In this document: positions 37,248 to 46,205 of the stretch, piece after piece
How the letters are laid out: each line of letters begins with the position of its first letter
How positions within the stretch are numbered: the first letter of the stretch is position 1
Origin: JAJVID01 sp035714085
Lineage (GTDB): Bacteria; Acidobacteriota; Blastocatellia; RBC074
Direction of reading: 5' to 3'
Assembly (NCBI GenBank): GCA_035714085.1
Contig: DASTMP010000008.1
Span: 11,712 to 75,711, forward strand
DNA: 64,000 nt
Position numbers and translations under genes: made by a program
The notes under the pieces: model-generated
The model's input: the letters and a program-made list of their open reading frames with translations, nothing else
Databases searched by the model: none
Told to the model about the DNA's origin: nothing

Positions 37248-37333
37248 TACAGTACGGGGAGCGCCAGCGACCTGAGCATCGATCATGAGGTCTCTTTATA
37301 GATGCTCAGGTCGCTGACGCTCCCCGTGCTGTA
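37248..37333. repeat. Inverted repeat with 33-bp arms upstream of pcrA
   Basis: Arms 37248-37280 and 37301-37333 pair over 33 bp with two mismatches that are G:U-compatible in RNA; the loop is 20 nt. It lies in the 250-bp gap before the helicase. It could act as a terminator or a dispersed element; no U-tract follows. Confidence 0.85.
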
Positions 37334-37377
37334 ATGATGTTGGAGTAGTTTTAACCGGATCGCTTTTCAGAATTCCA

Positions 37378-39774
37378 ATGAGCGCAAATTCAATCGATTA
37401 TCTGGACGGGTTGAACCCGCAACAACGAGAGGCCGTTGGCGCCAACGAAGGCCCGATCCTGATTTTGGCGGGCGCCGGCTCCGGTAAAACGAGAATTATC
37501 ACACATCGCATCGCGCGCCTGATTGCGGCCCAAAACGCGCGGCCCGAAAACATTCTGGCCGTGACGTTCACCAACAAGGCGGCCAGCGAGATGAAGGCGC
37601 GCGTCGAAAAACTGCTCGCCGACTACTACGGCGAAGACCGGCCTTCCGCCTCGCCGCTGATCTCAACCTTCCACTCACTCTGCGTGCGAATCCTGCGGCG
37701 CGATATTGAAAAGCTGGGGCGGGGCTACAGCCGGTCGTTCACCATCTATGACACCGACGACCAGCAGCGCTTGCTGCGCGGATGCATCCGCGATTGCGGT
37801 TACGAGGACAAACAACTGACCCCGCGACAGACGCAGAGCGCGATCAGCGCGGCCAAGAACCGCGGCGAAAATCCGACCCTGTACGCTGAGAAGGCCGGTC
37901 AGATGGGCGATCCGCGCCGTGAAGCCATCGCGAGAGTCTACGCGCTTTATGAGCAGCGGCTGGAAGCGTCGAACGCGCTCGATTTCGACGACCTGCTGAT
38001 CCGCGCTGTGCAGTTGCTTCGCAACTCGGAAGAGGCCCGACGTTACTACCACAACCGTTTTCGCCACGTGATGGTTGACGAATTTCAGGACACGAACGGG
38101 ATTCAGTATTCGTTGGCGCGCCTTGTCGTCGAAGGCGATCACGCGCTGCTTCACACCCCAAAGCCCGACGATTTCTGGGCCGACCGCAGCTTCTGCGTGG
38201 TGGGCGACGAGTCGCAGAGCATTTACGCCTTCCGAGGCTCCGATTTCAACATCATCCTCAATTTCGAGCGCGACTTTCCGGGCACGAAGGTAATCAAGCT
38301 CGAAGACAACTACCGTTCGACCGGGCGCATTCTCGCGGCGGCCAACAAGGTGATCGCCAATAACACCCAGCGCTTCGATAAGGTTCTTCGGGCGACCGCC
38401 GCCGAGGGTGAGAAGATCCGTTACGCGCAGTTACTCGACGGCGAGACCGAGGCCCGCTGGGTCGCGGGCAAAATCGATGATCATCTGCGCCGCGAGCGGG
38501 GCATCCGCGCGGCTGTGCTCTATCGCACCAACGCCCAATCGCGATTATTCGAAGAGGCATGCCGGCGCGCCGGGCTGCGTTACAACCTGGTCGGGGGCTT
38601 CAGCTTTTACGAACGCGCCGAAGTCAAAGACATCATCGCTTATCTGAAACTCGCGATGAACCCCAACGATTCGATCGCCCTGATGCGGGTGATCAACACG
38701 CCCCCGCGCGGTCTCGGCAAGACCACGCTCGACGACATCGAGCGCCGCGCCCGAGATTTCGGCGTCTCGCACTGGGAGACGATCAAACTCGTCGTCGAAC
38801 AGAACCTCCTGCCGGCCCGCGCCGTCTCGGCATTGAAATCTTTCCGCGACATCGTCAACAGCCTCACTGAAGGGGCCGAAAAAGCGCGCGACGCCGCCGA
38901 GCCGATCTCCGAGATCGTCAAGGCGGCTGTGATTGACACCGGGTACGAGCGGGCGCTCAAAGAAGAAAACACCGAGGAGGCCGAGGGACGGCTGCTCAAC
39001 CTGGAAGAGCTGGTCAACGCGGCGGTCGAATCGGAGCAGCGAGGCGAAACGCTGCGCGATTTCCTGGATCACGCGGCGCTCGTGTCGGACACCGATGAGT
39101 ACAAAGCCGAGGCCCAGGTCACGCTCATGACGATGCACGCCGCAAAGGGATTGGAGTTCCCGCTGGTCTTCATCGCCGGCCTGGAAGAAGGTCTCTTCCC
39201 GCATTCGCGCGCGAACGAGAGCCAGAATGATCTGGAAGAAGAGCGACGCCTCTGTTATGTGGCCATCACGCGCGCCGAGAAATATCTTTATCTGACGCAC
39301 TCGATGAAGCGGCGAGTGTATGGGGCCGAAACGCCGTCCGAGCCGTCGCGCTTCCTGATGGAGTTCCCCTTGGAATTGATCGAAGACCAGTCGAAAGGCG
39401 CGAGCTGGCTACGATTCGCCGGCAAGGCTTCGGCCTTTGAGGGCCGCGAATCGGCGCCATCATCGCCTGCGCCCGCGAAACGAACGAGCAATTTTCAGGG
39501 CCGGTCTTACAACAGCGCCGACAGCGTTAAGGAGTTTTTCGCCCGACAGGGCAGAAATATCGACGCCGCCGATTTCGAGGCGCGCGCCGGTTCGGACGAC
39601 GAAGGCGGCGCGACAGGATTGAAAGTCGGGACGCGTGTCCGTCACGCGAAATACGGCGTAGGTTTGATCGTCAAACGCGAGGGCGAAGGCGAGAACGCCA
39701 AATTGACGATCAACTTCCCCGGCTATGGTCACAAGAAGATGATCGAGAAATACGCCGCATTGGAGAAAGCTTGA
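37378..39774 (+). CDS. pcrA: UvrD/PcrA-type ATP-dependent DNA helicase
   Basis: Superfamily 1A 3'-5' helicase of 798 aa in DNA repair and replication restart. Q motif LNPQQREAV, Walker A GAGSGKTRII, motif Ia AVTFTNKAASEM, motif II VDEFQDTN, motif III GDESQSIYAFRGSD, motif IV NYRS, motif V TMHAAKGLEFPLVFIAGLEEGLFPH, motif VI RRLCYVAITRAE. The C-terminal Tudor-like tail (GTRVRHAKYGVGLIV) matches PcrA and binds RNA polymerase in known homologues. Confidence 0.97.
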   Translation: MSANSIDYLDGLNPQQREAVGANEGPILILAGAGSGKTRIITHRIARLIAAQNARPENILAVTFTNKAASEMKARVEKLLADYYGEDRPSASPLISTFHSLCVRILRRDIEKLGRGYSRSFTIYDTDDQQRLLRGCIRDCGYEDKQLTPRQTQSAISAAKNRGENPTLYAEKAGQMGDPRREAIARVYALYEQRLEASNALDFDDLLIRAVQLLRNSEEARRYYHNRFRHVMVDEFQDTNGIQYSLARLVVEGDHALLHTPKPDDFWADRSFCVVGDESQSIYAFRGSDFNIILNFERDFPGTKVIKLEDNYRSTGRILAAANKVIANNTQRFDKVLRATAAEGEKIRYAQLLDGETEARWVAGKIDDHLRRERGIRAAVLYRTNAQSRLFEEACRRAGLRYNLVGGFSFYERAEVKDIIAYLKLAMNPNDSIALMRVINTPPRGLGKTTLDDIERRARDFGVSHWETIKLVVEQNLLPARAVSALKSFRDIVNSLTEGAEKARDAAEPISEIVKAAVIDTGYERALKEENTEEAEGRLLNLEELVNAAVESEQRGETLRDFLDHAALVSDTDEYKAEAQVTLMTMHAAKGLEFPLVFIAGLEEGLFPHSRANESQNDLEEERRLCYVAITRAEKYLYLTHSMKRRVYGAETPSEPSRFLMEFPLELIEDQSKGASWLRFAGKASAFEGRESAPSSPAPAKRTSNFQGRSYNSADSVKEFFARQGRNIDAADFEARAGSDDEGGATGLKVGTRVRHAKYGVGLIVKREGEGENAKLTINFPGYGHKKMIEKYAALEKA

Positions 39775-39793
39775 TAGAACGTGGGAATAGTCT

Positions 39794-40366
39794 ATGTCTA
39801 CAGTGATCGTTGTTAAAAAGAACGGTCGCGCCTGCATCGCGGCCGACACGCTGGTCAGTTGGGGCAGCACGAAACAGAGCGCCGATTACCTGGCCGCTAA
39901 ATCGAAAATAATTCAGGTCGGTGACAGCTATATCGGAGTCACCGGCTCGTCAACGCACCGTCATGTCATTGAAAGCTACTTCTCTCGCAGCGAGCATTAC
40001 TCGCTCGACGGCGTGCAGGAGATCTTCGAGACCTGGCGCGAATTCCACAAGGCCCTCAAGACCGATTACTTCCTGACGCCGGGCGAAGACAAGGAAGCGC
40101 CTTACGAAACCTCGCATATGCACGTGCTGATCGCGAACCCATACGGGATTTTCGGCGTATACGGCCTTCGCTCTGTGGATGAGTACAACAAATACTGGGC
40201 CTTCGGGTCGGGGACGGATTACGCGCTGGGCGCGCTGCACTGTTTGTATAATCGCTTCGACGACGTTGAGGAGATCGCCGAGGCGGCGGTCGAAGCGGCG
40301 GCGCAGTTCGATAACGCAACAGGATTGCCGATGACGTTGTATTCAGTTGAGCTCATAAATGAATAG
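39794..40366 (+). CDS. Proteasome/HslV-like Ntn hydrolase with N-terminal serine
   Basis: Predicted peptidase of 190 aa. Aligned by eye to HslV, residue 2 (Ser) takes the place of catalytic Thr1. K8-K9-N10-G11 matches the RRNG turn. Asp18 (AADT) falls exactly on Asp17 of HslV. Lys36/Lys38 lie near Lys33, and GSGTDYALGA (138-147) matches the GSGGNYALAAA block. So the Ntn catalytic frame is kept with Ser instead of Thr. No HslU ATPase is adjacent. It lies 20 bp after pcrA and overlaps or abuts the dsbA-like gene. It could belong to the Anbu/BPH-type self-assembling proteasome relatives; activity unproven. Confidence 0.75.
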   Translation: MSTVIVVKKNGRACIAADTLVSWGSTKQSADYLAAKSKIIQVGDSYIGVTGSSTHRHVIESYFSRSEHYSLDGVQEIFETWREFHKALKTDYFLTPGEDKEAPYETSHMHVLIANPYGIFGVYGLRSVDEYNKYWAFGSGTDYALGALHCLYNRFDDVEEIAEAAVEAAAQFDNATGLPMTLYSVELINE

Positions 40367-40382
40367 AAAGGATCAAATCCGG

Positions 40383-41033
40383 ATGAAACGCTATTTGCCG
40401 TTTGTAATTATCGCAGCCGCTCTGGTGGCGGCTGTCAGCGTGGGGTTTATGATGTTCCGCTCGTCGCAGCCTCAAACTTCGGCGAATCTGACGCCGGCGG
40501 GCGGTTCCGGCGCGACGCCCGGCGCGGCGATTTCCAAGGGGGCTGTCTTAATCGATGAGTTCGGCGATTATCAATGCCCCCCTTGCGGCGCCTTGCACCC
40601 AATCCTTAAAACTTTGAAGAGCGAATACGGCGATCGGATTCAGATCGCCTTTCATCAATTCCCGTTGACTCAGCTTCACAGCCATGCGCTCGAAGCCGCC
40701 TATGCGGCGTCGGCCGCCGGGCTTCAGGGCAAGTTCTGGCAGATGCACGACCTGCTTTACGAAACCCAGTCCGCGTGGAGCCAGGTAGGCGATTTCCGAC
40801 CGGTCCTGATCAATTATGCGCATCAGCTAGGGTTGGACGTCCCGCGCTTCACACGGGATATGGATGGGCTTCAAGTAATGACTCTCGTAGAAGAAGACAC
40901 GCAGCGCGCCAACGCGGCCGGCGTCAACTCCACACCCACGGTTTTTATAAATGGCCGATTGATCCCGAACGAAAATATGACAATCGAAGGGTTGCGCAAG
41001 GAGATCAATCAGAGGCTGCCCGTTAGTCCATGA
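40383..41033 (+). CDS. DsbA family thiol-disulfide oxidoreductase
   Basis: Membrane-anchored or exported DsbA/thioredoxin-fold protein of about 216 aa. An N-terminal helix (YLPFVIIAAALVAAVSVGF) is followed by active site CPPC in DYQCPPCGALHP, an alpha-helical insertion and cis-Pro motif STPTVFINGR. ATG 40383 sits after AAAGGA; ATG 40359 (overlapping the upstream gene) is an alternative. A VKOR-type reoxidation partner is convergent at 41099. Confidence 0.9.
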   Translation: MKRYLPFVIIAAALVAAVSVGFMMFRSSQPQTSANLTPAGGSGATPGAAISKGAVLIDEFGDYQCPPCGALHPILKTLKSEYGDRIQIAFHQFPLTQLHSHALEAAYAASAAGLQGKFWQMHDLLYETQSAWSQVGDFRPVLINYAHQLGLDVPRFTRDMDGLQVMTLVEEDTQRANAAGVNSTPTVFINGRLIPNENMTIEGLRKEINQRLPVSP

Positions 41034-41057
41034 CGAGGCCATGAAACAATGACGACG

Positions 41058-41119
41058 GACAGGATTTACAGGGTCGTTCAGGATTTTGTGGATTGGTCTC
41101 AATCCTGAACAATCCTGTC
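41058..41119. repeat. Inverted repeat of the ACAGGATT family
   Basis: GACAGGATT...GTTCAGGATT (41058-41085) faces AATCCTGAACAATCCTGTC (41101-41119). It covers the 3' end of the VKOR gene, whose last residues (DRIVQD) are encoded by the right arm, and separates two convergent genes. Confidence 0.8.
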
Positions 41120-41596
41120 TATTTTACCAGGGGTGGGAATAACGAACCTCGCAGCGGCGACGAGAGCCGCGAGCGTCAGTGTCATTCCGGCGGACAGAAG
41201 GCAGTATTCACAAAAAGCGCGAAGCGCGAACACCTGCACATACAACAGCCACAGCGTCATCATTAACATCGGCGCGACGAGTATGGTCAGGGCGGTTCGC
41301 GCGCGCTCATAACCGAAAGTGGCCAGCGTCGCAAGACTGAAGGCTGCAAAGTAGGCCAACGCGCCGAACGCGGCGGTGGGAACGCCGGCGATGGTCGCGT
41401 AATGGCTGCTGAGCACGGCGGAACAACCCGTAGTGACCGTACACCGGACGCTCTGGCCGGTGAGATGTTGAACCGTCAAGTAGATTGAATCTCCCAAACC
41501 GATTAGTGAGACCAGCATAGCCGGTCCATAGATCAATGCCGGATGGCGCGCGGCGCCTGGTCGCGAATCATTCATAACTGAACTTTTAGCACTCAT
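41099..41596 (-). CDS. Vitamin K epoxide reductase (VKOR) family protein
   Basis: Integral membrane quinone-linked disulfide generator of 165 aa with four predicted helices. The loop cysteine region is RCTVTTGCSAVLSSHYATIAG, and the catalytic CxxC is FCEYCLLSAG in the last helix. In bacteria VKOR reoxidises DsbA-like proteins, matching the convergent CPPC protein. ATG 41596 follows GGGA; a TTG at 41611 and ATG 41575 are alternatives. The tail GKIDRIVQD is repeat-encoded. Confidence 0.9.
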   Translation of the reverse strand: MSAKSSVMNDSRPGAARHPALIYGPAMLVSLIGLGDSIYLTVQHLTGQSVRCTVTTGCSAVLSSHYATIAGVPTAAFGALAYFAAFSLATLATFGYERARTALTILVAPMLMMTLWLLYVQVFALRAFCEYCLLSAGMTLTLAALVAAARFVIPTPGKIDRIVQD

Positions 41597-41676
41597 CAGT
41601 CCCAGTCTCAACCCATACGGCGTCTGGATAAGTCTGTGATGGTTTCGGGAAGTGAGAAATCGGAAAGGAGTCAGAC

Positions 41677-42414
41677 ATGAAACGAACGTCTTTCGCGCAA
41701 GTCCTGAGTTTGATCGGAACCTTATTGATGCTGTCGCTCTATATTCACTCCGGCCGCGGCCAGGAGCCGAGGCCGAAGGCCTCCATCGACGGCGCGGAGC
41801 CGGGCTGGCGCGCGTTCGGGGAAAGCGAGTTCACCAACGTCAATTGCCGCCCGGATACGTGGACATGGAAGAACGATTTGCTGACCTGCTCGGGACAGCC
41901 GATCGGAGTGATGCGCACGCGTCGGACATTCACCAATTTCGAGTTGGTCATCGAATGGCGGCATTTGAAATCGGCCGGCAATTCCGGCGTCTTCGTGTGG
42001 GTTCCGGACGAGGCGCTCAAAGAGTTGAAGCCCGACGCGCTACCACAATACGGCCTTGAAGTGCAGATGCTCGATCACGGTTTCGCCGAGCAATATGAGA
42101 AGCGCACTGGGAAGAAGGGCGACTGGTTCACCACCAACGGCGACATCTTCGCCGTTGGCAAATCGAAGCTGAATCCGTTCCCGCCACTCTCCCCCAACGG
42201 CTCGCGGAGCTTTCCTCGCAAGAATCTCAGCCGAGGCGTCGGCGAATGGAACCATTATTACGTCCGGGCCATCAATGGCGAAATTCGATTGTGGGTGAAC
42301 GGCGAGGAGGTTTCGGGCGGAAATGGCGCCGAGCCTCGTGCCGGTTATCTTTGCCTGGAATCGGAAGGCTCCCCGATCGAGTTTAAAAATATCCGCGTCC
42401 GGGAACTGCCGTAA
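41677..42414 (+). CDS. DUF1080 (3-keto-disaccharide hydrolase) family protein
   Basis: Exported protein of 245 aa. Signal segment VLSLIGTLLMLSLYIHSGRG, then a concanavalin-like DUF1080 domain: GWRAFGESEFTNVNC, TWTWKNDLLTCSGQPIGVMRT, LVIEWRHLKSAGNSGVFVWVP, YGLEVQMLDHG, NHYYVRAINGEIRLWVNGEEVSGG, GYLCLESEGSPIEFKNIRVREL. Family members act on 3-keto-glycosides. AAGGAG RBS at good spacing. Confidence 0.92.
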   Translation: MKRTSFAQVLSLIGTLLMLSLYIHSGRGQEPRPKASIDGAEPGWRAFGESEFTNVNCRPDTWTWKNDLLTCSGQPIGVMRTRRTFTNFELVIEWRHLKSAGNSGVFVWVPDEALKELKPDALPQYGLEVQMLDHGFAEQYEKRTGKKGDWFTTNGDIFAVGKSKLNPFPPLSPNGSRSFPRKNLSRGVGEWNHYYVRAINGEIRLWVNGEEVSGGNGAEPRAGYLCLESEGSPIEFKNIRVRELP

Positions 42415-42502
42415 GAGGATCGAAGATCAAGGATCGAGGATCGAAGGTTGAAGATCGAGAATCGAGTTGCACACGATGACGAGATCTTCGATCCTCGATC
42501 CC
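42415..42502. repeat. Inverted array of GAGGATC-type 7-mers
   Basis: Seven 7-bp units (GAGGATC, GAAGATC, AAGGATC, GAGGATC, GAAGGTT, GAAGATC, GAGAATC) begin the base after the DUF1080 stop codon. They face GATCTTC/GATCCTC units at 42482-42502, between convergent genes. Confidence 0.88.
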
Positions 42503-42508
42503 AAATCT

Positions 42509-44137
42509 TTATGGGACCTCAAACTTCACCGCCATGCCACTCCCAAATTCCATCTGCCTCTCGCCCCAAACGGTCGGATCGCCTCCGACAATCACATACT
42601 CAATGCCTGTGGGATACTGCCTTGAATTATCGAAAGTCGCCTGATCAATCACTTGATGAGGATTGAAGACGACCAGGTTTGCGCGCGCGCCGCTTTCGAT
42701 TCGCCCATGACGGCGAAGCCGGAAAGTCTCGGCGGCGAGTCCCGACATCTTGCGCACGGCCTCTTCGAACGTGAGTATTCCCAGTTCGCGCGCGTAGTGT
42801 CCGAGGATGCGCGGATATGTCCCATAAGCGCGCGGATGCGGCTTGCCGCCGAGCAGACCGTCGGTGCAGACGTTGACGTAAGGCTCGCGCATGATCTTGC
42901 GCACAACTTCTTCGGATTGGCTGAACGAGATCATCCCGACGCCCATTCGCTCCGCCAGCAAGAGATCGAAGGCGAATTCAGCCGCTTCTCCCTCGCTCGC
43001 CTGATCAACCCCTTTGCTCAAACTCGCCGCCTGCGAGAGGTTCTTACCGAGGCGCTCCGGATGATTGCCCGAAGGAATGTCAGAGATAACTATGCCTTCC
43101 GGCCCCGACCACTTCCAGAAGTTGTCCCAACTCGATCTTGAACGATCCAGCATCGCCGCGCGCATCTTTTCGCGTTCCGACGGGCTCGCCAGGCGGTTGA
43201 GCGTCTCTTCGAGCCCGCCGGCGTGCGCCCACGGCGGCAGGATCGCGCCGAGCATCGTCGAGCCGGCGACATAAGGATATTGATCGGCAGTCAACCGCGC
43301 GCCTTCGGATTGCGCGCGATGGATCATCTCCAGCACGCCGTCGATTCGGGCCCAGTTTTCGCGACCCGCCACCTTGAAGTGCGAGATGTGGACGCGCGCG
43401 CCGGACTGATGGCCGACCTCGATCATTTCGGCAAGGGCGTCCTCTATGTAATCGCTCTCGCTGCGAATGTGCGCGACGAAGACGCCGTCGAACTCCGCCA
43501 CCGCGCGCCCCAACTCGACGAGTTCGGCGGTGTCGGCGAAACAGCACGGCGGATAGATCAACCCGGTCGACAGTCCGAACGCGCCCTCGCGCATCGCCTG
43601 GCGGATGAGTTCCTGCATCGCGCGAATCTCATCGTGGCGCGCCAGCCGGTCTTCCATCCCCATCACGCTGAGCCGCACGGCGCCGTGTGGAACCAGGTAA
43701 GCGCAATCGAGCGACGGGCGGGCGCGTTCAATCGCGGCCAGGTATTCGGCCACCGATTCCCAATCCCACGCGCGGTCGAGTTGTCCATCAAGTCCGGCGA
43801 GCGAGCGCGCAACCTGCGGCTGGTCGGCCGCCCGGATCGGCGCCACCGAAACGCCGTCCTGCCCGAAGACTTCGAGCGTGATGCCCTGCCGGACTTTCAT
43901 CGGCAGTTGAGGCTCGCTGATCACTCGCAAATCCGAATGGCTGTGTGTGTCGATGAATCCCGGCGCGATGACCATGCCCGAGCAATCAATTTCCTCGCCG
44001 GCGGAGTACGTTCCGGGGCGGTCAATCGCCAGGATGTAGGCGCCGCGTATCGCGATGTCGGCGTCATACTTCATTCGCCCCGTGCCATCAATGATCGCGC
44101 CGTTTTTCAGAACGAGATCCGGAGTCTCCATATTCAT
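42509..44137 (-). CDS. N-acyl-D-amino-acid deacylase/D-aminoacylase family amidohydrolase
   Basis: Metal-dependent amidohydrolase of 542 aa. Motifs: DLVLKNGAIIDGTG, VIAPGFIDTHSHSD (HxH metal ligands), EVFGQDGVSVAP, GLSTGLIYPPC, HIRSESDYIEDAL, HISHFKVAG, CTDGLLGGKPHPRAYGTYPR and the C-terminal IESGARANLVVFNP. It hydrolyses N-acyl-D-amino acids or related dipeptides. ATG 44137 after CAGGGA is chosen over the open frame from 44179. In a same-strand run with a ureidopropionase-like gene. Confidence 0.92.
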   Translation of the reverse strand: MNMETPDLVLKNGAIIDGTGRMKYDADIAIRGAYILAIDRPGTYSAGEEIDCSGMVIAPGFIDTHSHSDLRVISEPQLPMKVRQGITLEVFGQDGVSVAPIRAADQPQVARSLAGLDGQLDRAWDWESVAEYLAAIERARPSLDCAYLVPHGAVRLSVMGMEDRLARHDEIRAMQELIRQAMREGAFGLSTGLIYPPCCFADTAELVELGRAVAEFDGVFVAHIRSESDYIEDALAEMIEVGHQSGARVHISHFKVAGRENWARIDGVLEMIHRAQSEGARLTADQYPYVAGSTMLGAILPPWAHAGGLEETLNRLASPSEREKMRAAMLDRSRSSWDNFWKWSGPEGIVISDIPSGNHPERLGKNLSQAASLSKGVDQASEGEAAEFAFDLLLAERMGVGMISFSQSEEVVRKIMREPYVNVCTDGLLGGKPHPRAYGTYPRILGHYARELGILTFEEAVRKMSGLAAETFRLRRHGRIESGARANLVVFNPHQVIDQATFDNSRQYPTGIEYVIVGGDPTVWGERQMEFGSGMAVKFEVP

Positions 44138-44153
44138 TTTCCCTGGAAAATCA

Positions 44154-44224
44154 TCCACTAAGTCACACGAAGGGATCACGAAGACGAAATCAACCCTTAG
44201 TGTCTCTTTGTGTCGCTTGGTGGA
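44154..44224. repeat. Imperfect inverted repeat of the CACGAAG family
   Basis: TCCACTAAGTCACACGAAGGG faces TTTGTGTCGCTTGGTGGA. It occupies the 100-bp gap between the deacylase and the ureidopropionase-like gene. Confidence 0.7.
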
Positions 44225-44236
44225 TGAGATTTTTTC

Positions 44237-45106
44237 TCACATCCCGATCAGCCGCTCATACATCTCCGGTCGCCGGTCGCGGTAAAACTGCCAGTGGGTC
44301 CGCACGTCGCGGATTTCATCCAGGTCAAGGTCGGCGACGATCAATTCGTCCTTGTCTTCGCAGCCTTTCGCCAGGATGCGCCCGTCGGGATTGCAGAAAT
44401 AAGACGAGCCGAAAAATTCACCGACATTCCACGGCGCTTCGGTTCCGACGCGGTTGATCGTGCCGACGAAATATCCGTTGGCGACGGCGTGCGCGCGCTG
44501 CTCCAATTCCCACAGATAATCGGCATGCCCTTTGGTCGTCGCCGAAGGGATGAATACTATCTCGGCGCCGTTCAATCCCAACGCTCGCGCGCCTTCGGGG
44601 AAGTGGCGGTCGTAGCAGATGTAAACGCCGATGCGCGCGTACTTGGTATCAAAGGTCGGGAAGCCGAGATTGCCCGGCGTAAAGTAGAACTTCTCCCAGA
44701 AGCCGGGCAGGCAATGAGGGATGTGAGTCTTGCGGTACTTGCCCAGATACGAGCCGTCGGCGTCAATCACCGCCGCCGTGTTGTAATAGACGCCGGTCAT
44801 CTCTTCTTCATAGATCGGCGAGACGATCACCATCCTGTGTTGTTTGGCGATCTCGCGCATCAGACGCGTCGTCGGCCCGTCCGGGATGCGCTCGACCAGG
44901 TCGTACCAGTGCGGGTTCTGTTCGGCTGGAAAATATGGGCCGTAGAAAAGCTCCTGCAGGCAGATGATCTGCGCGCCCTGTTTGGCGGCGTCCGCAATCA
45001 TCGCGACGTGCTTCTCGATCATCGCCGACTTGATCTTTTCGATGGAACTTTCAACAGGCTCGGAATTGGCGGCCTGTATCAGACCGCATCTGACAATTCG
45101 TGGCAT
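44237..45106 (-). CDS. Nitrilase superfamily carbon-nitrogen hydrolase (beta-ureidopropionase-like)
   Basis: Nitrilase-fold enzyme of 289 aa with the Glu-Lys-Cys triad: ICLQELFYGPYF (Glu), KYRKTHIPH (Lys) and VYICYDRHFPEGAR (Cys). The PHCLPGFWEKFYFTPGN and RVGTEAPWNVG blocks match N-carbamoyl-beta-alanine amidohydrolase/N-carbamoylputrescine amidase. Probable role: release of ammonia and CO2 in pyrimidine or polyamine breakdown. Which carbamoyl substrate is used cannot be told from sequence. Confidence 0.88.
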   Translation of the reverse strand: MPRIVRCGLIQAANSEPVESSIEKIKSAMIEKHVAMIADAAKQGAQIICLQELFYGPYFPAEQNPHWYDLVERIPDGPTTRLMREIAKQHRMVIVSPIYEEEMTGVYYNTAAVIDADGSYLGKYRKTHIPHCLPGFWEKFYFTPGNLGFPTFDTKYARIGVYICYDRHFPEGARALGLNGAEIVFIPSATTKGHADYLWELEQRAHAVANGYFVGTINRVGTEAPWNVGEFFGSSYFCNPDGRILAKGCEDKDELIVADLDLDEIRDVRTHWQFYRDRRPEMYERLIGM

Positions 45107-45130
45107 TACAACGTCCTCCCAGAAGAATTA

Positions 45131-45200
45131 TCCACAAAGTCACACGAAGAATCACGAAGGATCGAATTCCCATTCGTGTCTCTTCTTATGGCTTTGTGGA
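45131..45200. repeat. Imperfect inverted repeat of the CACGAAG family
   Basis: TCCACAAAGTCACACGAAGA faces TCTTCTTATGGCTTTGTGGA across about 10 bp. It fills the gap between the LLM gene and the ureidopropionase-like gene. Confidence 0.75.
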
Positions 45201-45209
45201 GAAATAAAC

Positions 45210-46205
45210 TTAAGCTGCGAATGTATCAATCATCAGGTAGGGATCGCTCATCGGATAAAGGATCGGGCAAGTACAGCCGCGCCGTTCGTATTCGGCGACT
45301 TTGGCGCGCGCTTCTTCGGGCGTGCCGGTGGCCGAAATCCTCAGTACGAATTCGTCGGGCACGTATTGCATGGCCTCGTGAATCTGCTCTTTGGTGGCGG
45401 GCCAGCCGAGAATGGATCGTACTTTCTTGACGACCTCTTCGCTGACGCCGGACGCCTTTGCGATGTGCGGCTGTTGGGCCAGATATTGCGTGAGCAACTC
45501 TTTCGCCGCTTCGATGGCCTTCTTTCGATCATTATCCACCGAGCAAACAATCAATTGCGGCCGGTCAATGTCGTCGAGCGTTCGCCCGGCTTTCTTCACG
45601 CCACGCTCGAGCAGTTCCATCGCGCGGTCGTTGTATTCCGGCGGCACGCAATAATTCAACACCACTCCGTCAGCGATCTCGCCGGTCAACTCCATCATCT
45701 TATCGCCGGTCGCGCCGATGTAGATGGGCACGTTGCGCGGCTCGCGGCGGCCATGAACGACGTCAAGCTCGATGCCAGTGACGTTGTGAAATTCACCGTG
45801 AAAGCTGACGTTCTCCATCCGCAGCAACCGGCGCAATACTTCGACCGTCTCGCGCATTGCGAGCAACGGCTTGCGCCGCTCGACGCCGACGTTTTTGGCC
45901 AGCGGGTCCCACCACGCGCCGATGCCGCAGATCATTCGGTCTGGCGCCAGGTCGTCCAGCGTAAGCCACGTCGCGGCGAGCAGCCCGATGTTGCGCGTCC
46001 AGTTGTTGATCACGCCCGCGCCGATCTTGATCCGCGTGGTCGTCGCGGCGAACGCCGCCATCGGCACAATCGCGTCGCGGACAAGGCGGCTCTCCGCCTG
46101 CCACACGGCTTCAAAGCCCTTGCTCTCGGCGTACTGAACGTATTTGATTCCGTCTTGTAATGAATGCGCGTCTTGCAGATAGAGCGCGACCCGTTTGGTT
46201 GGCAT
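45210..46205 (-). CDS. LLM class flavin/F420-dependent oxidoreductase
   Basis: Luciferase-like fold, 331 aa. Begins MPTKRVALYLQDAHSLQDG, with YAESKGFEAVWQAESRLVRD, TRIKIGAGVINNWTRN, LTLDDLAPDRMICGIGAWWDP and PIYIGATGDKMMELTGEIADG. A GGAGG RBS precedes ATG 46205. The pattern fits F420-dependent 5,10-methylenetetrahydromethanopterin-reductase-like members. Neighbouring amidohydrolase and ureidopropionase-like genes suggest a nitrogen-compound degradation unit. Confidence 0.88.
   Translation of the reverse strand: MPTKRVALYLQDAHSLQDGIKYVQYAESKGFEAVWQAESRLVRDAIVPMAAFAATTTRIKIGAGVINNWTRNIGLLAATWLTLDDLAPDRMICGIGAWWDPLAKNVGVERRKPLLAMRETVEVLRRLLRMENVSFHGEFHNVTGIELDVVHGRREPRNVPIYIGATGDKMMELTGEIADGVVLNYCVPPEYNDRAMELLERGVKKAGRTLDDIDRPQLIVCSVDNDRKKAIEAAKELLTQYLAQQPHIAKASGVSEEVVKKVRSILGWPATKEQIHEAMQYVPDEFVLRISATGTPEEARAKVAEYERRGCTCPILYPMSDPYLMIDTFAA

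Noticed and set aside
43223..44161. 312-codon plus-strand frame over the deacylase
   Set aside because: Shadow of the amidohydrolase; Arg/Ala-rich without family features.
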